This document shows positions 44,530-53,038 of a DNA stretch of 64,000 nt, piece after piece (position 1 is the first letter of the stretch; each line of letters starts with the position of its first letter). Made by a program: the position numbers and the translations under genes. The notes under the pieces were generated by a model. That model saw only the letters and a program-made list of their open reading frames with translations, was not told the origin of the DNA and made no database searches. This stretch comes from Spirochaetaceae bacterium (GTDB taxonomy: Bacteria; Spirochaetota; Leptospiria; Leptospirales; Leptonemataceae): positions 354,600 to 418,599 of the forward strand of contig PCBI01000015.1 in assembly GCA_002730875.1 (NCBI GenBank), written 5' to 3'.

Positions 44530-46073
44530 GCTCAACTCTGGCCGCTATAGACATGGGCACCAACTCTTTCCACATGGTCATAGTAGAACCCAACGATTCC
44601 GGCGGATTTCAAATCCTTACCCGGGAAAAGGAAACAGTGCGACTGGGCAGCGGCGCCGGCGATCTCGAAAGCATTACTCCGGAAGCCACCGCAAGAGCCA
44701 TCGATTGCCTGAATCGGTTCGGCAAGATTGCCAAAACCCGGAATGCTTCGGTGCGGGCTGTGGCAACATCGGCGGTGCGGGAAGCCCGAAATCGGGAAGA
44801 GTTTCTCAAGCAGGTCAAAAAAGAGACCGGTTTACGTGTCGATGTCATTCAAGGCAAAGAAGAAGCTCGACTCATCTATCTGGGAGTTCTCCAGGCTTTG
44901 CCCGTCTTCGAAGAGCGAATCCTACTAATAGACATTGGCGGCGGGTCCACCGAATACTTGATAGGCGAAAAAGGAATACCTGAATTTGCCACCAGTCTGA
45001 AGCTGGGCGCCATCCGTCTTACAGACCGATTCTTCCCGGAAGGTCAGGTCAGCCCCTCCGGGATCGAAGATGCAAGATACTTTCTGCGACTGAATCTCCT
45101 GGGCCTGCGCGCGGAGATGCCCGAGCAATTGCCGGATAAAGTGATTGGTTCTTCCGGCACCGCTCGAACCATTCTGGAATTGGCCCAGAACCATATTCGC
45201 AACGTCAATGGCGAGGCGCGAAGCATCACGGCCGGGGAACTGGACCAGGTAGTGGAGCTTCTTCTCGGCTGCAAGAATCGTAAGCAACGGGAATCCAAGC
45301 TGGGCCTGGACGAAAAACGCTCGGACATCATCGTAGGGGGCGCGCTCCTACTTCAGGAGAGCTTTCGCATTCTGGGAATCAAGGAGATGGTTTTCAGCCC
45401 ATTTGCTCTGCGGGAAGGCGTGGTTTTTGACTCCTACAATCGTTCCCATCGAAAGAAGGAACTTTCCGGTATTCGCCGCAGTTCGGTGCTGCAATTGACC
45501 AATCGAATGATTCCCCGAGAAGGCCCGGCCCAAATTTGTGCCAACCTGAGTTTGAATATTCTGGAGGAGCTGTCCTCGGCCGGAGCCTTTTTTGCCGAAG
45601 AAGTGGAAAAGGAAATCCTGGAGTATGCGGCGCTGATGCATAATTGTGGCATCGCCATCGCCCACTCCGCCCATCACAAGCACAGCCATTACATCATTCA
45701 GAACTCGGAAATGCTGCTGGGATTTACCGGCAGGGAGATCGATGTAATGGCTGCCATTGCCCGCTATCATCGAAAAGCTATGCCCGGAAAGAAGCATTCG
45801 GAATACGAAGAGCTAAACCGGTATGACCGGAATCTTGTGAAGGTTCTGGCAGGAGTTCTACGAATAGCCATCGGATTGAGCCGGGGCGAATCCGGACGCG
45901 TAGAGAAGGTAAGCATTCAGAAACAGGGGAAAGATCTGGTGTTCTGGGTGCAGCCGTCGCAGAAATTGAAAACTGGGGACGATCTATCCCTGGAAGTGCA
46001 TGGAGCTACGTTGCGAAAGGAATTGCTGGAACAGGCGCTGGAACGACCCATAGACATTCGCATCCAGGAGTAG
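44526..46073 (+). CDS. ppx: Exopolyphosphatase / guanosine pentaphosphate phosphohydrolase (Ppx/GppA)
   Basis: A 515-residue Ppx/GppA enzyme, which removes phosphate from polyphosphate and/or converts pppGpp to ppGpp. The ASKHA ATPase-like core shows AAIDMGTNSFHMVIVE, the second phosphate loop LLIDIGGGSTEYLIG, GQGKEEAR-type VIQGKEEARLIYLGVL, and VIGSSGTARTI. The C-terminal half is the HD-like helical domain (YAALMHNCGIAIAHSAHHKH). Enzymes with this extension act on polyphosphate and pppGpp, and the sequence does not separate the two. It is translationally coupled to the membrane MutS gene (ATGA). Confidence 0.92.
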   Translation: MSSTLAAIDMGTNSFHMVIVEPNDSGGFQILTREKETVRLGSGAGDLESITPEATARAIDCLNRFGKIAKTRNASVRAVATSAVREARNREEFLKQVKKETGLRVDVIQGKEEARLIYLGVLQALPVFEERILLIDIGGGSTEYLIGEKGIPEFATSLKLGAIRLTDRFFPEGQVSPSGIEDARYFLRLNLLGLRAEMPEQLPDKVIGSSGTARTILELAQNHIRNVNGEARSITAGELDQVVELLLGCKNRKQRESKLGLDEKRSDIIVGGALLLQESFRILGIKEMVFSPFALREGVVFDSYNRSHRKKELSGIRRSSVLQLTNRMIPREGPAQICANLSLNILEELSSAGAFFAEEVEKEILEYAALMHNCGIAIAHSAHHKHSHYIIQNSEMLLGFTGREIDVMAAIARYHRKAMPGKKHSEYEELNRYDRNLVKVLAGVLRIAIGLSRGESGRVEKVSIQKQGKDLVFWVQPSQKLKTGDDLSLEVHGATLRKELLEQALERPIDIRIQE

Positions 46074-46103
46074 CATCCCGGGGTACTTTTCGGCGATCCG
46101 GCC

Positions 46104-46481
46104 TCAGCCCTCCAGAATCACCACAGCCATGCTCATGCCATCGGTGTGGCTGAGCGAGATGTGGAACTGGTTAACGCCCATGCCATCGGCCAATTCCCGG
46201 GCTTTGCGCGAAAGGATTAACTTTTTCTTTCCAAAGACCTTGCCGCCCACCTGCACATCCTGATAGCTAAGACCCACCTGTTCGGTGAGGTTCAGGGCCT
46301 TGATAGCCGCCTCTTTCACCGCAAAACGCGCCGACAGGTATGGCACCGGATCCTCATGCGAAAGCGAGTACTGAATCTCTTCTTCGGAGTAGACACGGTT
46401 TAAGAATCGATCGCCAAAGCGATCCAGAGCCTGTCGAATGCGGTGGTTTTCCACCAGATCGGTACCCAATCCCAGAATCAT
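46104..46481 (-). CDS. acpS: Holo-[acyl-carrier-protein] synthase
   Basis: AcpS transfers 4'-phosphopantetheine from CoA to acyl carrier protein. The 125-residue protein has the two conserved motifs: GLGTDLVENHRI with the Mg2+-binding Asp, and RFAVKEAAIKAL with the catalytic Glu/Lys. The typical end NQFHISLSHTDGMSMAVVIL completes the site. It is the last gene of the dap/cda run and overlaps cdaR by four bases (ATGA). Confidence 0.96.
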   Translation of the reverse strand: MILGLGTDLVENHRIRQALDRFGDRFLNRVYSEEEIQYSLSHEDPVPYLSARFAVKEAAIKALNLTEQVGLSYQDVQVGGKVFGKKKLILSRKARELADGMGVNQFHISLSHTDGMSMAVVILEG

Positions 46482-47521
46482 GGCATCAAGTGCTCCTGCA
46501 ATCCCTGTTGTACTTCATTTTCAGGCCTCTGCCTGGGCACAATTCTTTCGAATTGCAAGGTAACCCGGGCCGGAATGACATCCAGGATCTCCACTTCGGG
46601 CCTGTTCAGCTTGTCGCTGGCAAGCAACGGAAGGTCATGGATGATAAACGTCGGCTTAATGGAACGATTGTACGGATCAAAGAAGGCCGGGCAGAACACG
46701 CGAACGTCGAACTGATTCTTGTTCACTGGCTCGTTGGAGCGCACCCTGAGATCCACGGTGCCATTACCCTGCACCTTCATGTTGAGCTCCGGAAGCTGAT
46801 TTATGCAACGGACCGGTAGATCCTCCAGCACCGTTTCTTTGTCGTCTTCCTTTTCGGTAAGCGAAAGCAACCGGGTTCGGACCTGCACCTCCAGTTCTTG
46901 ATTCGGCGCCACTGCGACGAATTCGGGAAGCTCGGAAATCAATACCTTTTGTTGAACCAGGTCGCGACTACCGTCTACTTTCACTTCCCTGGTGGGCACC
47001 CGGTCCATTTCGGCCACAATGGAATGGGGACCCTGGACTTTGATGGTAGCCGGACTCGTGGATACGTAACCCAGCCCCACATCGGAAGTTGCGGTCAGGT
47101 CCAGAGCCGGGTCCACCGGAAGCTCCCGGGTAAGGCTACGATCCAGGGTTACTTCCAGGTCTTTGTCGTACTTCGCTTCAATCTGGCCCGGAGGATCGGG
47201 AATCAATATGGCTTTGTACTGGTTCTTCCCTGGAATAGGCTTGGAGGGCGAAAACACTGTAATTCTAAAGGCGGAAGCGTTGAATTCCATCTCCTCCGCC
47301 GGGCCGTAGAACTGTACGTCCATAAATGACGGTATCCTGGAACTCAAGATCAAATCATCCGGAATCTCCGGTCTTTCCACTCGAACGTGGAATACTCGTG
47401 TAACGTTTCGCGTCCATTGGACGTAGAAAAACAGCATAGAAGCGATTAGAATACTTCCCAGCTTTACCTTCCAGTTTCGCGTGAAGAAAAGCACCACTCT
47501 TCGTGCAAGATCCAGAGTCAT
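46478..47521 (-). CDS. cdaR: YbbR-domain protein, probable c-di-AMP cyclase regulator CdaR
   Basis: A 347-residue protein with one N-terminal transmembrane helix (LGSILIASMLFFYVQW) and several extracytoplasmic YbbR repeats, recognisable by VRVERPEIPDDLIL, VDPALDLTATSDVGLGYVS and VKVDGSRDLVQQKV. In Firmicutes the product of ybbR next to cdaA modulates cyclase activity. The start is taken at 47521: AAGGAG lies upstream and the ATG overlaps the cdaA stop (ATGA). A frame extension to 47578 has no ribosome-binding site. It overlaps acpS by four bases in the same way. Confidence 0.88.
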   Translation of the reverse strand: MTLDLARRVVLFFTRNWKVKLGSILIASMLFFYVQWTRNVTRVFHVRVERPEIPDDLILSSRIPSFMDVQFYGPAEEMEFNASAFRITVFSPSKPIPGKNQYKAILIPDPPGQIEAKYDKDLEVTLDRSLTRELPVDPALDLTATSDVGLGYVSTSPATIKVQGPHSIVAEMDRVPTREVKVDGSRDLVQQKVLISELPEFVAVAPNQELEVQVRTRLLSLTEKEDDKETVLEDLPVRCINQLPELNMKVQGNGTVDLRVRSNEPVNKNQFDVRVFCPAFFDPYNRSIKPTFIIHDLPLLASDKLNRPEVEILDVIPARVTLQFERIVPRQRPENEVQQGLQEHLMP

Positions 47522-48324
47522 GTTGGAGCTCCTTCGTCTTTTTTCTCCACGGTCTTTTTCCTTCGAGTACGGGTCCACAGTTCCTGGATCTTACTCTGCA
47601 ATTCGTCCGCTTTAACGGGAGTGTACATCGCCCCATTACACATAAGCGTTATTTTGCCGGTCTCTTCGGAGGTTACGATAATTACGGCATCGGTTTCTTC
47701 GCTGATTCCCATGGCCGCCCGGTGACGGGCTCCATGAGTCTTTTTAAGTACGCGGGAATTCGATAGCGGCAAATAGCAGGAAGCGGCAATGATGCGATTG
47801 TTTTCGATCATCATGGCCCCGTCGTGCAAAGGGGTATCTTTGTGAAAGATTGTTTCTATGAGTTCCCTGGTGATAAGTCCATCCACGCGCACGGCATTGT
47901 CGATAATGGTTTGCGGACGAATTTCACGCAGGAGGATAATAATCGAGCCTACTTTCTGACGGGCCATGCTAATGGAGGCCTCGGTTAGTTCCTCCAGTGG
48001 CAGAACAGCGGGAGCATTCACCCATTGAAAGATGGGCATGCGCCCAATCTCGGAAACCAGCCTTCGCAGTTCAGGTTGCAATAAAACGATTAGACCAAAA
48101 ACAAGATAGGAGGAAACGTTAGTAATGATCCAGGACAGAGTTTCCAGATGCAGTCTGCGCGCCAGGAGATCCAGAATCAGAATAAAGCCAAATCCGATCA
48201 GAAGCTGCATGGCCCTGGTTCGGCTGAGCAGCATGTAGATGCGATACAGTAGATACGAGACTACAAAGATATCCAGAAATCTAAGGAACGGCCTTAGCTG
48301 CTGTAATAGACCGTCCAGTTCCAT
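47518..48324 (-). CDS. cdaA: Diadenylate cyclase CdaA
   Basis: A 268-residue enzyme that makes cyclic di-AMP from two ATP. Three transmembrane helices (about residues 16-33, 41-54 and 65-83) precede the DAC domain, whose DGA motif is at residues 168-170 in HKDTPLHDGAMMI and RHR motif at 200-202 in GARHRAAMGISEETDAV, both intact. c-di-AMP controls potassium transport and cell-wall homeostasis in many bacteria. The start at 48324 overlaps the dapB stop by one base (TAATG); longer starts lie within dapB and lack support. It is sandwiched between dapB and cdaR, all tightly coupled. Confidence 0.95.
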   Translation of the reverse strand: MELDGLLQQLRPFLRFLDIFVVSYLLYRIYMLLSRTRAMQLLIGFGFILILDLLARRLHLETLSWIITNVSSYLVFGLIVLLQPELRRLVSEIGRMPIFQWVNAPAVLPLEELTEASISMARQKVGSIIILLREIRPQTIIDNAVRVDGLITRELIETIFHKDTPLHDGAMMIENNRIIAASCYLPLSNSRVLKKTHGARHRAAMGISEETDAVIIVTSEETGKITLMCNGAMYTPVKADELQSKIQELWTRTRRKKTVEKKDEGAPT

Positions 48325-49121
48325 TAGCTCAATCCCAGCACGCTGTCCATAGAATACAGACCCGGTTTCTGCCCGGCAAGCCACTTCGCGGCGCGGAGCG
48401 CGCCCATGGCAAAGGTGTTTCGGGACGCGGCACGATGCGTAATTTCGATTCGCTCCCCTTCGCCCAGAAGAAAGACCGTGTGATCGCCCACTACATCGCC
48501 GCCGCGCAATGCATGCGAGCCGATCTGATCCCGGGGCCGCTCGCCTGTAAGACCGCTTCGACCATGGACAACGTCATCGGAGGTAAGACCGAACTGCTCT
48601 TCCAGGATTTCCAGAAGGCGCACGGCCGTTCCGGACGGGGCGTCCTTCTTATGCTTATGATGGATTTCTGTCACTTCTGCGGCATAGTCCGGTCCCAGAA
48701 CCCGGGCAGCCATGCGAGTGAGATGGAATAGAACGTTGACTCCCAGAGACATATTGGGAGAGATCAGAAGCGGAATCTTCGCAGCGAAAGACTCCAGTTC
48801 CTTTCGCTGCTCGGCGCTAAATCCGGTGGTACCCACAACAAGACCGGTAGCGGTTTCCGTACAATGCTTTGCCAGTTCCAGAGTGTTTTCCGGAGACGAA
48901 AAATCAATCACAGAGGCCGCATTCTTGAGGACCGCGCCGGCATCCGAGGAAATGGAAACCCCCAGTTCGCCAATACCTGCAAGACTTCCCGCATCCTGGC
49001 CGATGAACTCGGAGCCATCCCGCTCCAGAGCGCCTACCAGCTCCAGGCCGGCCTGCTTCTGGCAGCTGATGATGGCCCGGCCCATGCGACCGGCTGCCCC
49101 TGACATGCAATAGGAACTCAA
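48324..49121 (-). CDS. dapB: 4-hydroxy-tetrahydrodipicolinate reductase
   Basis: DapB reduces the DapA product to tetrahydrodipicolinate on the way to diaminopimelate and lysine. The nucleotide-binding start MSGAAGRMGRAI, VIDFSSPENTLELAKHC, GLVVGTTGFSAEQ, SPNMSLGVNVLF, the catalytic EIHHKHKKDAPSGTA and GERIEITHRAASRNTFAMGA are all present. The start is taken as the TTG at 49121: it overlaps the dapA stop (TTGA), has GGGAG upstream and gives the normal ~265 residues. A frame extension to 49214 lies entirely inside dapA. It is coupled to cdaA downstream. Confidence 0.94.
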   Translation of the reverse strand: MSSYCMSGAAGRMGRAIISCQKQAGLELVGALERDGSEFIGQDAGSLAGIGELGVSISSDAGAVLKNAASVIDFSSPENTLELAKHCTETATGLVVGTTGFSAEQRKELESFAAKIPLLISPNMSLGVNVLFHLTRMAARVLGPDYAAEVTEIHHKHKKDAPSGTAVRLLEILEEQFGLTSDDVVHGRSGLTGERPRDQIGSHALRGGDVVGDHTVFLLGEGERIEITHRAASRNTFAMGALRAAKWLAGQKPGLYSMDSVLGLS

Positions 49122-50002
49122 TTGTCGTCTCCCAGTTGATCCAGCACAGCTTTCAGGCTCTTTTTCTTTTCCTCGGGCAGCGAAACCAGCGGTAGTCTGA
49201 GTTCGCCGTTGCACAGTCCCTTGATTTCGGCCGCAGCCTTCACCGGCACCGGATTGGTTTCCCAGAACATAGCATTCATCATGTCCAATAGCTCGTAGAA
49301 AACCTGGTTACCGGCGGCAAAATTTCCCTGCAGAAAATGCCCCACCATGCGGTTTAGCTTTTTCGGGTAGATGTTGGAAGCCACGGAAATCACACCTTTG
49401 CCGCCCAACCCCATGACCGCCGGAGTGATGTTGTCATCCCCGGAAAGCATGGAGATACGATCCCCGCAAAGACGCATGATCCGCGCCATTTGCCCTGGAT
49501 CCCCGGACGCTTCTTTGATCACCTGAATGTTTTCGATTTCGGCCAGACGGCGGATGGTTTCGGGCTCCACGTTTACGGCGGTGCGTCCTTTGATGTTGTA
49601 TAGCACCACTGGTTTGGATGATTTCTCGGCTATTGCTTTAAAGTGCTGATACAGTCCTTCCTGCGAAGGTTTGTTATAGTAGGGGTTCACCAGCATGACG
49701 GCATCCACACCCATGCTGCAGGCATCGGCCGTCAGTTCCATGGCTTCCCGGGTGGAGTTGGATCCGGTGCCCGGAATTACAGCCATCCGACCATTTACGA
49801 TCTCAACCGTCTTCTGGATCAGCTCCCGGTGTTCTTCATGGCTCAATGTGGGGGATTCGCCGGTAGTGCCGCAGGGCACCACTCCGGCCAGGCCGGCCTC
49901 TACCTGCTTTTCGATCAGTTCCTTATAGGCGCCAAAATCGATGGATTGGCCCCCTTTCTGGAACGGAGTCATAATGGCTGTGTATAGGCCCTGAAACTGC
50001 AT
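49118..50002 (-). CDS. dapA: 4-hydroxy-tetrahydrodipicolinate synthase
   Basis: DapA condenses pyruvate with aspartate semialdehyde at the start of the diaminopimelate/lysine branch. The Schiff-base lysine is K163 in VIKEASGD, the catalytic Tyr is Y135 in VVLYNIKGRT with R140, and the hydroxyl pair is T46-T47 in CGTTGESPTLSHEEH. The 294-residue length is normal. GGAG precedes the ATG. It heads a closely packed run dapA-dapB-cdaA-cdaR-acpS. Confidence 0.96.
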   Translation of the reverse strand: MQFQGLYTAIMTPFQKGGQSIDFGAYKELIEKQVEAGLAGVVPCGTTGESPTLSHEEHRELIQKTVEIVNGRMAVIPGTGSNSTREAMELTADACSMGVDAVMLVNPYYNKPSQEGLYQHFKAIAEKSSKPVVLYNIKGRTAVNVEPETIRRLAEIENIQVIKEASGDPGQMARIMRLCGDRISMLSGDDNITPAVMGLGGKGVISVASNIYPKKLNRMVGHFLQGNFAAGNQVFYELLDMMNAMFWETNPVPVKAAAEIKGLCNGELRLPLVSLPEEKKKSLKAVLDQLGDDN

Positions 50003-50051
50003 ATTTACTCCGTGGATGGCCGGAGGCCGCCGGACAAGTGTTTTTCATTTC

Positions 50052-50079
50052 GGGGCCGTTTCTGGCAGGTCCCGGCCCC
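50052..50079. other. 7-bp inverted repeat upstream of dapA
   Basis: GGGGCCG (50052-50058) and CGGCCCC (50073-50079) form a perfect inverted repeat with a 14-base spacer, about 50 bases upstream of the dapA start. No U-run follows on either strand, so it is not an intrinsic terminator. An operator or leader hairpin is possible. Confidence 0.35.
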
Positions 50080-50119
50080 ATCGTTACCCGGGATGTGGCG
50101 CCGACGGTAATCGGCCTTT

Positions 50120-50578
50120 TTATTCCGTGGGCGGAGAAGGTATGCTGGGCATGGAGAATCGATCCGGTAGCCAGCCTTCCACAGTGGATCGATCCACCGG
50201 CGGATAAAACTCAAAGAGAAAATAGAAGACCCAGAAGAATAGAGTCAGAAGCACCATCCAACGAATCACCGTTTTGGAAAGCTCATCGGAGGAGGCGTAG
50301 TAGGACACCCAGAGCATCACCGGCCAGAGCAGAAAAAGCACCGAACCAAAGCTCCTGAATATCTGGATGACCATGGAAACCGTTGTCTTGTTGAACTGAT
50401 CCACAAAGGCCTGGTAGGACTGGATGAGCTCGTTGTAGTGATAGATGCCGTAGAAGGCGAAGATCAGAAAGGCGCAGCCTTTCCACAGGGCGCCCGGTCC
50501 TCTGCGGAATAGAAAGAACAGGAGCAGAAAGCACCAGAGAGCGTATACAGGCAGGATTATGGATTTGAGTTCAATCAT
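50120..50578 (-). CDS. Four-helix membrane protein of unknown function
   Basis: A 152-residue protein with four predicted transmembrane helices (about residues 7-24, 32-46, 76-93 and 106-124) and a Pro/Ser-rich C-terminal tail. No family is recognised. It overlaps the pdxA stop by four bases (ATGA), so it is translated with pdxA, and is followed after 117 bases by dapA. Confidence 0.65.
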   Translation of the reverse strand: MIELKSIILPVYALWCFLLLFFLFRRGPGALWKGCAFLIFAFYGIYHYNELIQSYQAFVDQFNKTTVSMVIQIFRSFGSVLFLLWPVMLWVSYYASSDELSKTVIRWMVLLTLFFWVFYFLFEFYPPVDRSTVEGWLPDRFSMPSIPSPPTE

Positions 50579-51612
50579 GAGATGGAAAGCTCTCCCTGCA
50601 CGATGGCCCGGTAAGACTGGATCAGGCTATCCGGGCTTGCAATGCCTTTTCCTGCCAGCGCGAATGCCGTGCCATGATCCGGGCTGGTGCGTAAAAATGG
50701 CAGACCTATGGTAGCGTTAATGCCGTTCATCCCCTCCAGGGATTTGAAGGGAATGAGCCCCTGGTCATGGTAACAGGCCAGAATCAATCTGTAGTTCTTC
50801 CTGGCATGATCGGTAAAAAGCCCGTCGGCGGACAGCGGACCATCCACGTTCAGTTCCTGGCTGCGTAGCCGCTCGGCGAAATCGTTTAGATAGTCCTGCT
50901 CTTCCGTGCCCAGAAGACCGTTTTCGCCGCTATGGGGGTTCAATCCGCAAAGTCCAATTCGGGTTTGGCGAAAGGCTGGTCGAGCCATGATATCCTTGAT
51001 CTGCTCAATAAGATGATCATCCGTCACAACAGATTTAAGCTTCTGCGGCACATCCTTAAGGGGAATATGCACCGTAAGCGGAAGTACCGAGAAATTCTGG
51101 CCATGCATTAGCATGAGGACCCGCGAATCAAATCGCTGGGCCAGATATCCGGTATGACCGCTAAATCCAGCCTGCCCGGAAAGATGAACATGCTCCTTGG
51201 ATAAAGGGGCCGTGACCAGTCCCCGGCATCCATGTCCCAGGATCCAATCGCAGGAGGCCTTGAGAGCTTCAAAGGCCAGACCGCCCGAAAGGGCCGACGG
51301 CTTTCCAGGTTCTACAACAGAGGAAGGCTCGGGCTCCACCACCGCGGCCTGGCCCGGTCCGGCCATGGCTTTTTCCAGCGTGGACTGCATGGCCGGGATT
51401 TTTGCATAGGGGATTCGAAGCACATCTCGACCGCTACGGGATTCCAGAGCTTCTATGAAGGATTCGTTTTTGACTGAGCTATGAAAGATTAACCAGGACG
51501 GCCCGGCCGGATCGTATTCGTCCACCAGGCTGTGCAGAAGCTCCGGCCCTACCCCGGCCGGATCACCGGCAGAAATGACTACCGTATTAGGAGGCTTTTG
51601 CGCGGGGTCCAA
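50575..51612 (-). CDS. pdxA: 4-hydroxythreonine-4-phosphate dehydrogenase
   Basis: PdxA oxidises 4-phosphohydroxy-threonine in pyridoxal 5'-phosphate synthesis. Family motifs are AGDPAGVGPELL at the N-terminus, the metal-binding GQAGFSGHTGYLAQRF, GLNPHSGENGLLGTEEQDYL and ACYHDQGLIPFKSL. The 345-residue length is normal. The TTG at 51612 is the longest start and lies inside the end of the bactofilin gene (26-base overlap); a slightly later start is possible. Confidence 0.94.
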   Translation of the reverse strand: MDPAQKPPNTVVISAGDPAGVGPELLHSLVDEYDPAGPSWLIFHSSVKNESFIEALESRSGRDVLRIPYAKIPAMQSTLEKAMAGPGQAAVVEPEPSSVVEPGKPSALSGGLAFEALKASCDWILGHGCRGLVTAPLSKEHVHLSGQAGFSGHTGYLAQRFDSRVLMLMHGQNFSVLPLTVHIPLKDVPQKLKSVVTDDHLIEQIKDIMARPAFRQTRIGLCGLNPHSGENGLLGTEEQDYLNDFAERLRSQELNVDGPLSADGLFTDHARKNYRLILACYHDQGLIPFKSLEGMNGINATIGLPFLRTSPDHGTAFALAGKGIASPDSLIQSYRAIVQGELSIS

Positions 51613-52024
51613 AGAGCTTTTCCAGGGATAGGTTGTCCCTGCCGTACTCTGCTTCGATGAAGTCTCTGGCCGAATGCTTTAGATCGTTGGAGATCATGCA
51701 ACGACCTTCCAGGATCACACCATTCTGAATGATCAGTTCCGGCGTGCTGATGTCGCCCAGAATACGGGCCGTGGGAAGGAGCATCACCCGGTTACGAGCT
51801 GTGATGTTACCTACAATGATACCTTCTACGATAACCGATGTGGCTGTGATATTGGTCTTAACCCGGCCGGTAACGCCGATGTAGAGCTGATCCGCCTGGA
51901 GAGACTTTCCCTCGAACTTTCCATCGATTTTTAGTGAACCATTGATGAAGAACCGACCACTAAAGTAGGAGTTTTCACCGATGGTGGAGTTGGTTACTTC
52001 GGAAGCTGTCTTTACCAGGGCCAT
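51587..52024 (-). CDS. Bactofilin (polymer-forming cytoskeletal protein)
   Basis: A 145-residue bactofilin that forms a right-handed beta-helix and polymerises without nucleotide. The repeating hydrophobic pattern is clear: SYFSGRFFINGSLKIDGKFE, LYIGVTGRVKTNITATSVIV, GIIVGNITARNRVMLLPTA and ILGDISTPELIIQNGVILEG. In Leptospira bactofilins contribute to helical shape and growth. AAAGGA precedes the ATG. It overlaps pdxA by 26 bases, so both are probably in one transcript with the downstream dap/cda genes. Confidence 0.92.
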   Translation of the reverse strand: MALVKTASEVTNSTIGENSYFSGRFFINGSLKIDGKFEGKSLQADQLYIGVTGRVKTNITATSVIVEGIIVGNITARNRVMLLPTARILGDISTPELIIQNGVILEGRCMISNDLKHSARDFIEAEYGRDNLSLEKLFGPRAKAS

Positions 52025-52109
52025 AGCGCAAAGTCCTTTGAATCGCTGTTATGTCCAATCATTTTTAATCTGGCCATCCCTCGCGGGCCAAACGCAGTCT
52101 CAGCATCCA

Positions 52110-52127
52110 CGTTTCCCGGGGGAAACG
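52110..52127. other. 7-bp hairpin between bactofilin and the upstream gene
   Basis: CGTTTCC (52110-52116) and GGAAACG (52121-52127) with a four-base CGGG loop form a compact stem-loop about 20 bases after the stop of the upstream minus-strand gene. There is no U-run. It may stabilise a 3' end or act as a weak terminator. Confidence 0.4.
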
Positions 52128-52147
52128 GGCCATCAGAAGGTCGTGTC

Positions 52148-52972
52148 TCAACTGCCCTGCTTCATCTGCGGAAGCCGGAGCTGAGCAATGGTCTGATCCA
52201 GTAGTTCCAGGAACTCCAACACAGCATCCCGGATGGTATATCCGTCCAGGAGTGTGGCGTCTTCGAACTTGGGATTAAACTGAATCTTGTCCGACTTGTT
52301 CTGGATTGCGGATCCGTTCTGCTGGATGTCTCCGGCCACTTTGCGCATGAATTCGCGCATGAGCCTGAGCATGTCGTTGGTCTCGAACAGAAAAACCCGG
52401 GTCTGCTTGTTTTTCATCTTGAGGAGCTGTTCCCGAAAGTCCTGCTTTTCGGCCTGGGCATATTCCTCTACGGTTTCGGTGAGGATCTTCAGGTTTCTCA
52501 GGGCCGTATCGAGATGATAGCGGATGGTATCCCTTTCCTGGTTCAAAGAAAAATCCATGCGAGTGTGCTGCTCGCTTATGGCCGGCCAGTATTCCTTCTG
52601 AATTACGTGCAGGATGGTGGCCAGAAAGTTAACGTCATGGTCCGTGCAATTCGGCGAGGCTTTGGCCACCGGAAACTTGTCCAGGATATCGTGGCCTTCC
52701 CCGCCGCCAGAACGAGCGGCGCCGCCCCCGCCCCCGGTTTTGGCCTTTCCTCCGCCGTCCAGACCCAACTGGCCCCGAACATCGTCCATTTGATGGGAAT
52801 TCGGATCATAATCCGGATACAGTGTTTTCAGCTTTTCCCGGTATTTCTGCAGTTCTCTTTTTACCCGGGCCACCTGGTCGGGGTTGGGAGAGGTGCGAAC
52901 AATGCCTTCCATTTGTTTGATGTAGCGGGTAAGCTTATCGATTTCAGCAAGTTGGTCCTGATTTAGATCCAC
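52148..52972 (-). CDS. Conserved-type protein of unknown function, helical
   Basis: A 274-residue cytosolic protein. An N-terminal coiled-coil-like region (QLAEIDKLTRYIKQMEGIV, QVARVKRELQKYREKLKTL) is followed by a Gly-rich linker (LGLDGGGKAKTGGGGGAARS) and a helical C-terminal domain of about 170 residues containing QKEYWPAISEQHTRMDFSL and KNKQTRVFLFETNDMLRLM. No family is recognised. The start is taken as GTG at 52972 because GGAGG lies eight bases upstream; a TTG at 52987 overlaps that site. It lies upstream of bactofilin on the same strand. Confidence 0.68.
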   Translation of the reverse strand: MDLNQDQLAEIDKLTRYIKQMEGIVRTSPNPDQVARVKRELQKYREKLKTLYPDYDPNSHQMDDVRGQLGLDGGGKAKTGGGGGAARSGGGEGHDILDKFPVAKASPNCTDHDVNFLATILHVIQKEYWPAISEQHTRMDFSLNQERDTIRYHLDTALRNLKILTETVEEYAQAEKQDFREQLLKMKNKQTRVFLFETNDMLRLMREFMRKVAGDIQQNGSAIQNKSDKIQFNPKFEDATLLDGYTIRDAVLEFLELLDQTIAQLRLPQMKQGS

Positions 52973-53038
52973 GCAATGATCCTCCAATCAATCAAATTAG
53001 CGGCAAGAACTTTTATGCCCCCTGGAATACTCCGTGCA

